Source: Lachnospiraceae bacterium
Lineage (GTDB): Bacteria; Bacillota_A; Clostridia; Lachnospirales; Lachnospiraceae
DNA length: 64,000 nt
Reading direction: 5' to 3'
NCBI GenBank assembly: GCA_024683935.1
Contig: JAIKXV010000100.1
Coordinates: 1 to 64,000, forward strand
In this document: piece by piece, positions 51,618 to 60,976 of the stretch
Position numbering within the stretch: position 1 is the first letter of the stretch
Layout: each line of letters opens with the position of its first letter
The notes under the pieces: model-generated
Database searches by the model: none
Told to the model about the DNA's origin: nothing
What the model saw: only the letters and a program-made list of their open reading frames with translations
Translations under genes and position numbers: made by a program

Positions 51618-54221
51618 TTATTGAAGGAGTTTCAGTATGAACTCCGGCTGTTTTGAGGCCTGGGAGAGCATTGCCTGTCCGGCCTGCTGTAGAATGCTTT
51701 CCTTGGAGTACTTCACCATCTCCTCTGCCATGTCGGTATCACGGATAACCGATTCTGCAGTCTGGGTGTTTTCCATTGTATTGTTATTCAGCCTGATGGA
51801 GTGCTCCAGACGGTTCTGCTGGGCACCAAAGGTGGAGCGGGTATCGCTTACGATCTTTATGGCATCAGCTATCTCGTCTATAGCATATCTGGCATCCTGT
51901 ATAGTCTTCGTATTTGTACCCTTTATTCCGATTATTGCATTATTAAGACCGTTCCACCTCAGGGGAATGTAATCCGGGTTAGCTGCGGTTGCCTGTATCG
52001 GAAGCTCCTTCGGGGGAACGTTCACCTGTTTTTTCCGCATTTCTATGTGGTCATTCTTATTTCCCGCATCATAACCCCGTTCATTAGCCGAGAAATTGGC
52101 ATAAGCAAAACCATTCGCCTTGAAATTGATACCTATAGTACTATTTCCTATGGAATTGGCCGTGTCGGTAACAGTAATCTTAAATCCGGGATTTCCGCTT
52201 ATTGCCGACGGGATGGTAATGGTTTGGCTTGCCGGAGAATTATAAGTGACGGAAATTTGATTGGTATTATCACTATTGATACTCGTATTATCCGACGATT
52301 GATCTGTATCCTCTTTTATCCAGCCTCCCGGAAATAAACTATCCAGCTCATCTGCAGTATATCCTGTATCTGTACTATTTACCTGCTCATAATATGTATG
52401 AACTCTTGTGGATGATTTTGCTCTTGAATTCTGTGTCACCTTGGAATAATCAAAAGTCTGCGTAGCATTATTTATTGTTACATTGGCAAAGCCGCCGGAA
52501 TACGTATACTGTGCATTCGAATAATTGTCGGTGATGGTATCCGTCCATGTCTCATTAATATTGTAGGTGTCTGTTACTTTGTTCCTAAGATAATACTTAT
52601 CATTTATTTTTAGATAAACATTGTTTTCTGTAGTCGTGCCCGCCGGTGCATCAGCTCCTGATTTATTATAATTTGAAACAGCCGTATTAGAAGAAGCCAA
52701 TGTTCCGTCTGTAAAATTCCTCACGATGTTTCCCTGAAGAGTCGCATTTGCATTGTTAAAATCCCTGCCATAAGCTTTCTGCTCTTCATAGGAAAGCGAG
52801 GTGGTACTAATACTTACCGAGGGCCTGATCCCTCCGATATCTCCGGCACTCGCAGAATAGTTCATAGTATTCGGTGCTGTATAATTTTTATCCAGAACAA
52901 CTCCGTCTATTCCCTTTAATACTTCCTCCAGTCCCGCTTCATCTGAAAGATCGAACTGAAATGTAAAGCCTAAATCCTGCTTTGCCTTGTTTTCATATTT
53001 ATATGTAACAGTATCATCGAACGTAACAAGATCCGAATCGGTCTTCTTACCGTCCACCATGGTTTCTCCCCAGTCAGATATGGGATATCCGCCGCTGGTG
53101 ATCTCGTTATTCGTACCTCCCCATTTCATTTTGGTAAGATCCCCCGAGACTGTGCCGCTGATCATCAGACCTTCCGAATCGGCTCCAATAGTAAATGTCG
53201 AATCCAGATCATTCTTATTATTTTCTGTAACCCGTATAGACTGACTGTAAAGCTTTGAAGTATTTCCTGCGCTGTATATATCTATCGCCCTGGTCTTACT
53301 GTCTGCACCAACATGGGCCGATGTCATTATATCCCAGGAATATTCCGAATTAAGGAGCTTGGCACTGATGTTGCTGATAACCTCTTCCCTGCCGTCTCCA
53401 TCATTTACTTCAAACCAGATATCCTGCTGCTTAAAAGAGACCTTATATTCTCCGCTATTTCCGCTTTCCTGTATTCCGATCTGATCCCATGACTGTGCAA
53501 AGACATCATTAATATATACGCCATCCTCCTTTGCATCCCAATAATTTCTCCGCGTAACATTGCTGAGCTCATCTCCTCCTTTGAGATAAAGCTCTACAAG
53601 TTCTCCGGTATAATCATGGAATTGCACCTTCTGATCGCCGTCAAAGGTTCTGCCGTCAGAAGATATATTAACGCCCATCTCTTCCCAGGTGTGACGGACA
53701 TCATTGATTTCTATTCCGCCGTACTTCACGCTGCCGTCACTAAAAAGCCCGCTGCTGAATATCTGGAGATCATCTCCGTTTATTACAGGAGCCGGCACAT
53801 AGGGAACCTTAAAGATATATGTCTCATTGAATTTTGCCGAAGAAAAGATCCGGGCAGTCTCTTCCTTCAGTTCCTGGATCTCATTATCTATATCCATCCT
53901 GTCGGAAGCAGAATTCGTCCCGTTGGCGGCCTTGATGGAGAGCTCGTTCATACGGTGCAGCATATCAACTACCTCGTTAAGGTAGCCATCGGCTGTCTGA
54001 CAAAAGCTGACGCCGTCCTGCATGTTTTCCGCGCCCTGCTTTAAGCCCCGGATCTGCCGCCTCATCTTCTCCGAAATGGAGAGACCCGCAGCATCATCCG
54101 CAGCCCGGTTTATCCTGTATCCGGATGACAGCTTTTCCGTGGATTTAGCTTTTCTTCCTGAAACAACACCCAGCTCCCTGTTTGCGAACATTGAGCTTAT
54201 GTTGTGTGCGACTACATTCAT
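51618..54221 (-). CDS. fliC: flagellin, long form
   Basis: 867 residues, far longer than the 270-500 of common flagellins. The N-terminal D0/D1 region (about 1-140) is canonical: AANGTNSASDRMDIDNEIQ and RINRAADDAAGLSISEKM. The C-terminal D1/D0 region (about 775-867) ends SQASKQPEFILKLLQ. Between them lie more than 600 Thr/Asn/Ser-rich residues with beta-repeat character, which should be surface-exposed. A sigma-28-like promoter precedes it. It has its own terminator, so it is transcribed alone. No chaperone or capping gene is in the window. Confidence 0.95.
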   Translation of the reverse strand: MNVVAHNISSMFANRELGVVSGRKAKSTEKLSSGYRINRAADDAAGLSISEKMRRQIRGLKQGAENMQDGVSFCQTADGYLNEVVDMLHRMNELSIKAANGTNSASDRMDIDNEIQELKEETARIFSSAKFNETYIFKVPYVPAPVINGDDLQIFSSGLFSDGSVKYGGIEINDVRHTWEEMGVNISSDGRTFDGDQKVQFHDYTGELVELYLKGGDELSNVTRRNYWDAKEDGVYINDVFAQSWDQIGIQESGNSGEYKVSFKQQDIWFEVNDGDGREEVISNISAKLLNSEYSWDIMTSAHVGADSKTRAIDIYSAGNTSKLYSQSIRVTENNKNDLDSTFTIGADSEGLMISGTVSGDLTKMKWGGTNNEITSGGYPISDWGETMVDGKKTDSDLVTFDDTVTYKYENKAKQDLGFTFQFDLSDEAGLEEVLKGIDGVVLDKNYTAPNTMNYSASAGDIGGIRPSVSISTTSLSYEEQKAYGRDFNNANATLQGNIVRNFTDGTLASSNTAVSNYNKSGADAPAGTTTENNVYLKINDKYYLRNKVTDTYNINETWTDTITDNYSNAQYTYSGGFANVTINNATQTFDYSKVTQNSRAKSSTRVHTYYEQVNSTDTGYTADELDSLFPGGWIKEDTDQSSDNTSINSDNTNQISVTYNSPASQTITIPSAISGNPGFKITVTDTANSIGNSTIGINFKANGFAYANFSANERGYDAGNKNDHIEMRKKQVNVPPKELPIQATAANPDYIPLRWNGLNNAIIGIKGTNTKTIQDARYAIDEIADAIKIVSDTRSTFGAQQNRLEHSIRLNNNTMENTQTAESVIRDTDMAEEMVKYSKESILQQAGQAMLSQASKQPEFILKLLQ

Positions 54222-54262
54222 CTATATAACTCCAAAAAGAACACACTCCCCATACAGATAAT

Positions 54263-54291
54263 ATATCGGCAGTTTAAACGGAAATGATTAG
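54263..54291 (-). promoter_or_regulatory. sigma-28-like flagellar promoter
   Basis: The minus strand has GCCGATAT, an excellent sigma-D/sigma-28 -10, and CTAAT upstream of it in place of CTAAA, with spacing one base longer than usual. It is about 45 bp before the flagellin start. Confidence 0.65.
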
Positions 54292-54322
54292 TTGACATAA
54301 TATCTTACGGATTGATAAAACA

Positions 54323-54360
54323 AAGAGCCTGATCCGGTATGAACCTTGGATCAGGCTCTT
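54323..54360 (-). terminator. intrinsic terminator of the HD-GYP gene
   Basis: A perfect 13-bp stem (AAGAGCCTGATCC/GGATCAGGCTCTT) with a 12-base loop, followed on the minus strand by TGTTTTATC. It is 27 bp after the HD-GYP stop and upstream of the flagellin promoter. Confidence 0.85.
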
Positions 54361-54387
54361 GATCTTTATTATTCTGATTTTATGTTG

Positions 54388-55467
54388 TCAGGTTTTGGAT
54401 GCGATCTGGAACTGCATATGAACTCTGGAGAATATATCGACTATCGTCGGATCGAACTGAACTCCCCTGCCCTCCACGATAATATCGCAGGCGTGGCCAT
54501 GGCTCATAGGCTTCTTATAAGGTCTCTCTGAAACAAGCGCGTCGTAAACATCGCAGAGACATACCATACGTGCGAGAATGGGGATATTTTCTCCTGCCAG
54601 GCCGTCAGGATAGCCTTTGCCGTCCCAGCGTTCATGATGGCTGCGGCACATATGATAGGTGTACATCACGAAATTATTATTTGGCAGAAGATATGAGAAA
54701 TTCTGTATCGCCTCAGCTGCAAAAAGCGTATGGGACTTCATCACCGCAAACTCTTCCTCGGTGTACTTACCGACCTTTGAAAGCACCTCATCAGGCACTC
54801 CTATCTTTCCCATATCAAAGAGCTGCGATCCGAGAATGATGATGTTCTGATCCTCGGGCTCCAGGTACAGAATCTTCTGATTCAGCATCTCCTGCATAAG
54901 GATCTGCATGAGACGGCCAACCCTCATGGAATGGATACCGGTGAAACCGTCCTTTCTGGTGATAAGGCTGGTCATGATACCGACTATGAACTGCTGCATG
55001 CTGATGACATTCTGCATGGACATGGTCACCGCATTCTGCAGGAGCGAGCTGTTGCCGGCCAGCATACTGTTCTGCATCTGAAGCGAGTCATTCTTCTCTA
55101 TCATCTTCAGATGGGCATCAATTTTTCGTACGAGAGTGGCAACCGCAAAGGGTCTGGTCTGGAAATCGACAGCTCCGAGCACATATGTCTGAAGCTCAAA
55201 AGACGGGTTATTCTTTTCCGAAATGACCATGACAGGATGCTCCTTAGTCCTGCCGTTATCCTTGATCCAGCTTAAAACATCAATACCCTTCATGGTAGTG
55301 ATATCAAGATCAAGTATTGTAAGAGAGGGAAGCTTTTCCGCTTTTTTCAGATAATCAAGACCTGCCTGAGCCTTGTCCTTCACCACAACGGAGTGTTTCT
55401 TCGACAGCTCGGCTTTGAGCCCGGCAGTCTCACTTTCCTGTTCACTTATGATCAAGATGGTATGCAT
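54388..55467 (-). CDS. HD-GYP-type response regulator with degenerate active sites
   Basis: 359 residues. The receiver-like N-terminus (1-125) keeps an Asp in TILDLDITTMKG but has SEQE in place of the acidic DD pair and Arg in place of the conserved Lys. The HD-GYP domain (about 165-350) retains HHERWDGKGYPDGL and DVYDALVSERPY, but the HD dyad reads FDMGKIGVPDEVL, with Phe for the metal-binding His. HD-GYP proteins normally hydrolyse cyclic di-GMP. Loss of this ligand suggests a binding or scaffold role. It stands alone between two terminators, next to flagellin. Confidence 0.88.
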   Translation of the reverse strand: MHTILIISEQESETAGLKAELSKKHSVVVKDKAQAGLDYLKKAEKLPSLTILDLDITTMKGIDVLSWIKDNGRTKEHPVMVISEKNNPSFELQTYVLGAVDFQTRPFAVATLVRKIDAHLKMIEKNDSLQMQNSMLAGNSSLLQNAVTMSMQNVISMQQFIVGIMTSLITRKDGFTGIHSMRVGRLMQILMQEMLNQKILYLEPEDQNIIILGSQLFDMGKIGVPDEVLSKVGKYTEEEFAVMKSHTLFAAEAIQNFSYLLPNNNFVMYTYHMCRSHHERWDGKGYPDGLAGENIPILARMVCLCDVYDALVSERPYKKPMSHGHACDIIVEGRGVQFDPTIVDIFSRVHMQFQIASKT

Positions 55468-55527
55468 CCCTTTACCCCTTTTAATAACCCTTATTATGGT
55501 TCCGCCATTGGGACTTTTATGTGAAGA

Positions 55528-55557
55528 ATTTTATCATATCTAAATTATCTTTGTAAA
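55528..55557 (-). promoter_or_regulatory. promoter of the HD-GYP gene
   Basis: TTTACA and TAAAAT on the minus strand are 18 bp apart, about 60 bp before the start codon, which follows an AAAGGGGTAAAGGG site. Confidence 0.5.
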
Positions 55558-55571
55558 TAAAATGATAAATG

Positions 55572-55736
55572 TACTCGCATTCCGGGCTTTCGCCCTTCAT
55601 GCACCGGGGCACTGTCGCGCTCAGCGCGCCAAAACGTGCCCGTAAAACGTCCGCCGGACTTTTTACCGTACATGGGCGGGATCCAAAGTAAAAAACGGCT
55701 TCTCGCGCAAGCGCGGAAGCCGTTTTGCCTTGGTCG
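55572..55736. repeat. hairpin-rich module, copy 1
   Basis: Part of the gene-free stretch 55468-55928. It starts with TACTCGCAT and ends with CGTTTTGCCTTGGTCG, as copy 2 does. It contains small hairpins at 55584-55595 (GGGC/GCCC), 55607-55641 (GGGCAC/GTGCCC), 55649-55659 (GTCC/GGAC) and a large one at 55692-55726 (AAAACGGCTTC/GAAGCCGTTTT with a nested CGCG stem). No protein is credible in any frame. Confidence 0.65.
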
Positions 55737-55806
55737 AATTATTAAGGTAACCATGGTATTAAAACTACGGATTGCTTCGCGCTTCGCGCTCTCGCAATCC
55801 TACAAG

Positions 55807-55921
55807 TACTCGCATATCGCCACACTCACTTCCGTTCATGTGGCTTTTATGCTCGTACTTGTTTTACGACCAAAGAAAAACGGCGCCTCGTGCAAGCACG
55901 GGCGCCGTTTTGCCTTGGTCG
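55807..55921. repeat. hairpin-rich module, copy 2
   Basis: A shorter relative of copy 1: TACTCGCAT, then TTCATG, then the terminal hairpin. Its stem (AAAACGGCGCC/GGCGCCGTTTT) differs from copy 1 on both arms so that pairing is kept, and its nested stem changes from CGCG-type to CGTGC/GCACG. Between the copies lies another hairpin, GGATTGC/GCAATCC, at 55769-55800. Confidence 0.65.
55868..55921 (-). terminator. terminator of groES-groEL
   Basis: Seven bases after the groEL stop, an outer CGACCAA/TTGGTCG stem encloses AAAACGGCGCC/GGCGCCGTTTT and an apical CGTGC/GCACG. On the minus strand the GC stem is followed by TTTTTC. It also works as the last part of copy 2 of the repeat. Confidence 0.8.
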
Positions 55922-55928
55922 TTTAGTT

Positions 55929-57554
<1,626 letters not shown>

Positions 57555-57564
57555 TCACTCCTTT

Positions 57565-57855
57565 TTATTTCTCTATAACAGCTAAAATATCACTCTGCTT
57601 TACAATGATAACCTTTGACTTGTCGTCAAGCTCGATCTCGGTTCCGGCATACTTTGAGTAGATAACCTTCTGACCCTTCTTGACCTGCATCTTTATTTCC
57701 TTGCCGTCTACAACTCCTCCGGGACCTACTTCAAGGATCTCAGCCTGCTGGGGCTTCTCCTTCTCGTGTCCGGGAAGTACTATTCCTGATGCGGTAGTCT
57801 CTTCAGCCTCGATGGGCTTTAAAACAACTCTGTCTGCTAACGGTTTTAACTTCAT
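57565..57855 (-). CDS. groS: co-chaperonin GroES
   Basis: 96 residues. KLKPLADRVVLKPIEAEE at the N-terminus and the mobile loop EETTASGIVLPGHEKEKP, which docks onto GroEL, are typical. It is the first gene of the operon, about 100 bp downstream of the promoter, with AGGAGG before the start. Confidence 0.98.
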   Translation of the reverse strand: MKLKPLADRVVLKPIEAEETTASGIVLPGHEKEKPQQAEILEVGPGGVVDGKEIKMQVKKGQKVIYSKYAGTEIELDDKSKVIIVKQSDILAVIEK

Positions 57856-57914
57856 TTTGAAGACCTCCTAATTATTCTAAAAAAAACCTTAGTTTTAAGG
57901 CTTTTCCTTTTTTA

Positions 57915-57941
57915 CTAGCACTCACTTTCTTCGAGTGCTAA
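57915..57941. promoter_or_regulatory. CIRCE operator (HrcA binding site)
   Basis: CTAGCACTC, nine bases, GAGTGCTAA: the CIRCE inverted repeat with only the first base off the consensus. It lies in the 5' leader between the promoter and groES. HrcA, encoded elsewhere, represses through it until heat shock. Confidence 0.95.
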
Positions 57942-57952
57942 CCACATGAGAC

Positions 57953-57981
57953 ATAATACTTTTTTACCCGCTATGTTGCAA
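57953..57981 (-). promoter_or_regulatory. sigma-A promoter of groES-groEL
   Basis: TTGCAA and TATTAT on the minus strand with a 17-bp spacer. CIRCE begins about 12 bp downstream of the -10, at the expected transcription start. Confidence 0.8.
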
Positions 57982-57991
57982 GCGGGTAAAA
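57962..57991. other. second palindrome over the groES promoter
   Basis: TTTTACCCGCT and AGCGGGTAAAA, perfect 11-bp arms around 8 bases, cover the -35 box and most of the spacer. There is no T-run on either downstream side, so it is not a normal terminator. It could be an operator for a regulator other than HrcA. Confidence 0.6.
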
Positions 57992-58053
57992 GAGGGTAAA
58001 TCGTATTAATATCTCATTTTTTCTCGCGTATTCTCGTTTTATCTCTCGAATAC

Positions 58054-58098
58054 TCTGTCATCAGTTCTTTTTTAAGATCCTTCGCTCAGGATGACAGA
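58054..58098. repeat. dispersed-repeat-like element after the PilZ gene
   Basis: TCTGTCATC and GATGACAGA face each other across 27 bases. On the minus strand the arm continues as CTGTCATCCTGAGCGAAGG, a sequence much like the widespread TCAT(T/C)CTGAGCGAAG repeats found between genes in many bacterial phyla. It lies 9 bp after the PilZ stop and may end that transcript. Confidence 0.5.
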
Positions 58099-58106
58099 AT
58101 GTTCCT

Positions 58107-58433
58107 CTACTCTCCGTGGGATTCCAGGAATTCCATGATCTTGCTTATTCCGCGGTCGTGTTCGAAGGTCACGCCCATCGCGAAACGTCCGTCATCGTCA
58201 AAAAGTCTGACTATCCTGCACTCCAGATGGGATATCAGTGTGCCTGTATCATTTCCGTAAAAATATAGTATTATGCCGTCTCCCACCTGTGCCTCTATTG
58301 AATTTTTAAAAACAATGGCGGCACCGGAAGTACTGAGATCCTTGATCTTAACGGATCTTACACCGTTTCCGGAACAGTAAAGCGCTGTGTAATTGGTCGG
58401 CTCTCTCGGAGCGCGGCGCTTTTCGTCTGACAT
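58107..58433 (-). CDS. PilZ-domain protein
   Basis: 108 residues, a single PilZ domain. KRRAPREP supplies the RxxxR motif and DLSTSGAAIVF the D/NxSxxG motif, which together bind cyclic di-GMP. No membrane segment or other domain is present. It starts 5 bp after the GH3 beta-glucosidase gene, so both are read from one transcript. It may be a c-di-GMP-dependent adaptor; its partner is unknown. Confidence 0.9.
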   Translation of the reverse strand: MSDEKRRAPREPTNYTALYCSGNGVRSVKIKDLSTSGAAIVFKNSIEAQVGDGIILYFYGNDTGTLISHLECRIVRLFDDDGRFAMGVTFEHDRGISKIMEFLESHGE

Positions 58434-58438
58434 TTCCC

Positions 58439-60919
58439 TTATCCCTCACTTTTACCTGAGAGCAATATGGTTCTTACCACCCTGTACGCACATTTAAGAA
58501 GATCCTCCCGGCTGATATCGCCGTTTTCAAGGCTCTCCTTAAGTTCATTTACATCATCCAAACAGCCCGGCATATTCAGGTCATTGCCTGCCTTTATGCA
58601 GCCTGTCGCTGTACAGTTATCGCCCTGCCAGGTAGTGGTCCAGTCACTCATGACGAGACCCTTAAATCCCCATTCATCACGGAGTATTCCTTTTATAAGC
58701 TCGTGATTATTCGCCGAATGAACACCGTTTATCTTATTATAACTGGTCATAAGAGCCATGGGCTCACATTCCTTAACAGCGGTTTCAAAGCCCTTCAGGT
58801 ATATCTCCCTCAGGCATCTCTCGGATATCACCGAATCCGAGAAAAATCTGTTGTCCTCGGCGTTATTGCATGCAAAGTGCTTTATTGTGGTACCGCAGCC
58901 CTTTACGGACTGGACTCCTGCGGTGATGGCCGCCGCCATCTTTCCAGAAACCAGGGGATCCTCTGAAAAATATTCAAAATTTCTCCCGCAGAGAGGATTC
59001 CTGTGTATGTTCATGCCCGGCGCAAGCCACAGGGTCACACCGAAAATATCCATTTCCTCTGCAACAGCCTTCCCCACCTCTGACACCATATCGGTATTCC
59101 AGGAGGAAGCGAGGAGCGTCCCCACCGGAAAAGCAGTACAGTACTGGTAGTATGTTTCCCCCTCTTCTTCCTCAGGGTCCATATCAAAGAAACCGTGCTC
59201 TACTGTCTTGATAAAAGGCTTTGAATTAACAACACCGTCTTTTACCGTATATTTTTCCTGTATCCTGAGTCCCGCCGGTCCGTCAGCAGTCACAATGGAC
59301 GCTATTCCGTCCTCCGCAACCATGGTGCTGGTGTCGGCTGCGCAGCCGGGAACCCGCATACTGCTGCTTCCGACAGCCTCTTTGCCTTCGATATCCACCA
59401 TTGATCCAACGCAGAGTGATATCAGCTTTTCATCACTCAAAGGATCTGTAAGTCTTTTTACTTCATCGGAAATATCGTCAGGCTTATCATATGTATTATG
59501 AACAGTCTCTATGCTGTCTCCGTCTATTTCGACAACAGGCAGCTTTTCAAGTCTGGCCTTATCTATCCATCTGTTGTTCTGTTCTTCTCTTTCCTCAAAG
59601 GGAATGGAGAACTCTCTGATCTCATTTTCGGGTACGCAGAGGTTCTTTGCAGTCTCAACCGTCACCCTTTTATTGAGATCAAGCATTGCGACGGGAACGG
59701 ACTTATCCAGCGAAAACCCGCACCAGATGCCGTAGAAACCCTTTTCCAGGATCCAGGCGGCTTCCTCTTCGTCATAGGACGTAAGATTCCTTAAAGGAAT
59801 ATTAATCGTAAGCTTTTCGCTGCCGTCTCCGGGGATCAGCTCTGTCTTTGAAAAGCCCGCAAGTCTCCTGAATTCCTTTTCAAGTCCGTTCTGAGGACAG
59901 GATACATATACCTGCAATACTTCCTTTGCAGGTGTATCTCCTATATTGGTAACATTGACCTTCAGCGAAACAGTACCGTTCTCATAGGACGGTTCCTCTG
60001 CTTCAAAGATGAATTCGCTGTAGCTTAAGCCATAGCCAAAGCCGTAACGGACCGGGATACCCAGGGAATCAAAGTACCTGTAACCCGCATAGATACCTTC
60101 CTCATATCTTTCCCGGGTGAGATCCTCATTCATAAAGGAGAAATCCGAAGCTCCCGGATAGTCCTCATAATCATAGCACCAGGTGTCTGTCAGATGTCCG
60201 CTGGGAGAAACCTTTCCGGACAATATATCAGCCAGGGCATTTCCGCCCTCCATTCCGGCCTGGCACATAAAGATCAGCGCGCAGATATTTTTATGGGAAT
60301 CCATAAAGGAAAGATCCATAACCGCGCCTGTATTCAATATCACAATGACCCTGTCATAAAGCCTGCAGAGGTCATCCAAAAATCCGTCCTCTTCCTCGGT
60401 CAGATAATAATCTCCGGGAATATTGCGCCTGTCCGCAGCTTCTCCGGCGGTACGGCTTATCACATATACAGCCGTGTCGCAATCCTCTTTCTCCGGCTCC
60501 GCACCTTCAGGTGCCGGGAAAGGACGGGCTGCATAGGTTTCGAAAAAACTGCCCCCGTTTTTTTCAGCCTCAGCTGCTTCCTTAAGAAGAGCATCTCTCC
60601 AAAGGAGACGCTTTTCCTCATACTCCCTGTTATAATCTTCTATCCATTGTTCGTTTACAATGTCGAAGCCGGCATTCTTCATTCCCTGATAAACGGAGAT
60701 GGTCTCCCTTTCATTTACATCCCCGCTGCCGGTGCCGCCCTTGATGGTCTTTGAAGCGCCCCGGCCGTACAGCGCTATCTTTGCCCCTTCTGAAAGTGGC
60801 AGTACATTTTCTTTATTTTCCAAAAGTACTATGCCTTCTGTTGCCGCCTCATAAGCCACCTTTCGGTGGACTCGTTCGTGAGGCTGTTCCTCTGCTGTGC
60901 TGAAACCGCTTTTCTTCAT
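58439..60919 (-). CDS. GH3 beta-glucosidase with permuted domain order
   Basis: About 826 residues from the ATG at 60919 (MKKSGFS); an in-frame TTG at 60955 is less likely. Domain order is reversed: the GH3 C-terminal alpha/beta domain comes first (AATEGIVLLENKENVLPLSE, near residue 30), then a fibronectin III-like part (EVLQVYVSCPQNGLEKEFRR), and last the catalytic TIM barrel (about 480-820), with LAPGMNIHRNPLCGRNFEYF and the nucleophile Asp in LVMSDWTTTW. This layout is known from rumen enzymes such as BglA of Butyrivibrio fibrisolvens and Ruminococcus albus. No signal peptide is visible, so it acts inside the cell on imported beta-glucosides. Confidence 0.93.
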   Translation of the reverse strand: MKKSGFSTAEEQPHERVHRKVAYEAATEGIVLLENKENVLPLSEGAKIALYGRGASKTIKGGTGSGDVNERETISVYQGMKNAGFDIVNEQWIEDYNREYEEKRLLWRDALLKEAAEAEKNGGSFFETYAARPFPAPEGAEPEKEDCDTAVYVISRTAGEAADRRNIPGDYYLTEEEDGFLDDLCRLYDRVIVILNTGAVMDLSFMDSHKNICALIFMCQAGMEGGNALADILSGKVSPSGHLTDTWCYDYEDYPGASDFSFMNEDLTRERYEEGIYAGYRYFDSLGIPVRYGFGYGLSYSEFIFEAEEPSYENGTVSLKVNVTNIGDTPAKEVLQVYVSCPQNGLEKEFRRLAGFSKTELIPGDGSEKLTINIPLRNLTSYDEEEAAWILEKGFYGIWCGFSLDKSVPVAMLDLNKRVTVETAKNLCVPENEIREFSIPFEEREEQNNRWIDKARLEKLPVVEIDGDSIETVHNTYDKPDDISDEVKRLTDPLSDEKLISLCVGSMVDIEGKEAVGSSSMRVPGCAADTSTMVAEDGIASIVTADGPAGLRIQEKYTVKDGVVNSKPFIKTVEHGFFDMDPEEEEGETYYQYCTAFPVGTLLASSWNTDMVSEVGKAVAEEMDIFGVTLWLAPGMNIHRNPLCGRNFEYFSEDPLVSGKMAAAITAGVQSVKGCGTTIKHFACNNAEDNRFFSDSVISERCLREIYLKGFETAVKECEPMALMTSYNKINGVHSANNHELIKGILRDEWGFKGLVMSDWTTTWQGDNCTATGCIKAGNDLNMPGCLDDVNELKESLENGDISREDLLKCAYRVVRTILLSGKSEG

Positions 60920-60976
60920 GGATTGCTGATGCCGCTCCTCTCTAAGCTGTAGCAAGTATCTTCTATTGCCAAATAA

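Noticed and set aside
55545..55926. Reading frames of 69-96 codons in the gene-free stretch
   Set aside because: They run through hairpin arms on both strands, give Arg/Ser-rich sequence without any motif, and lack ribosome binding sites.
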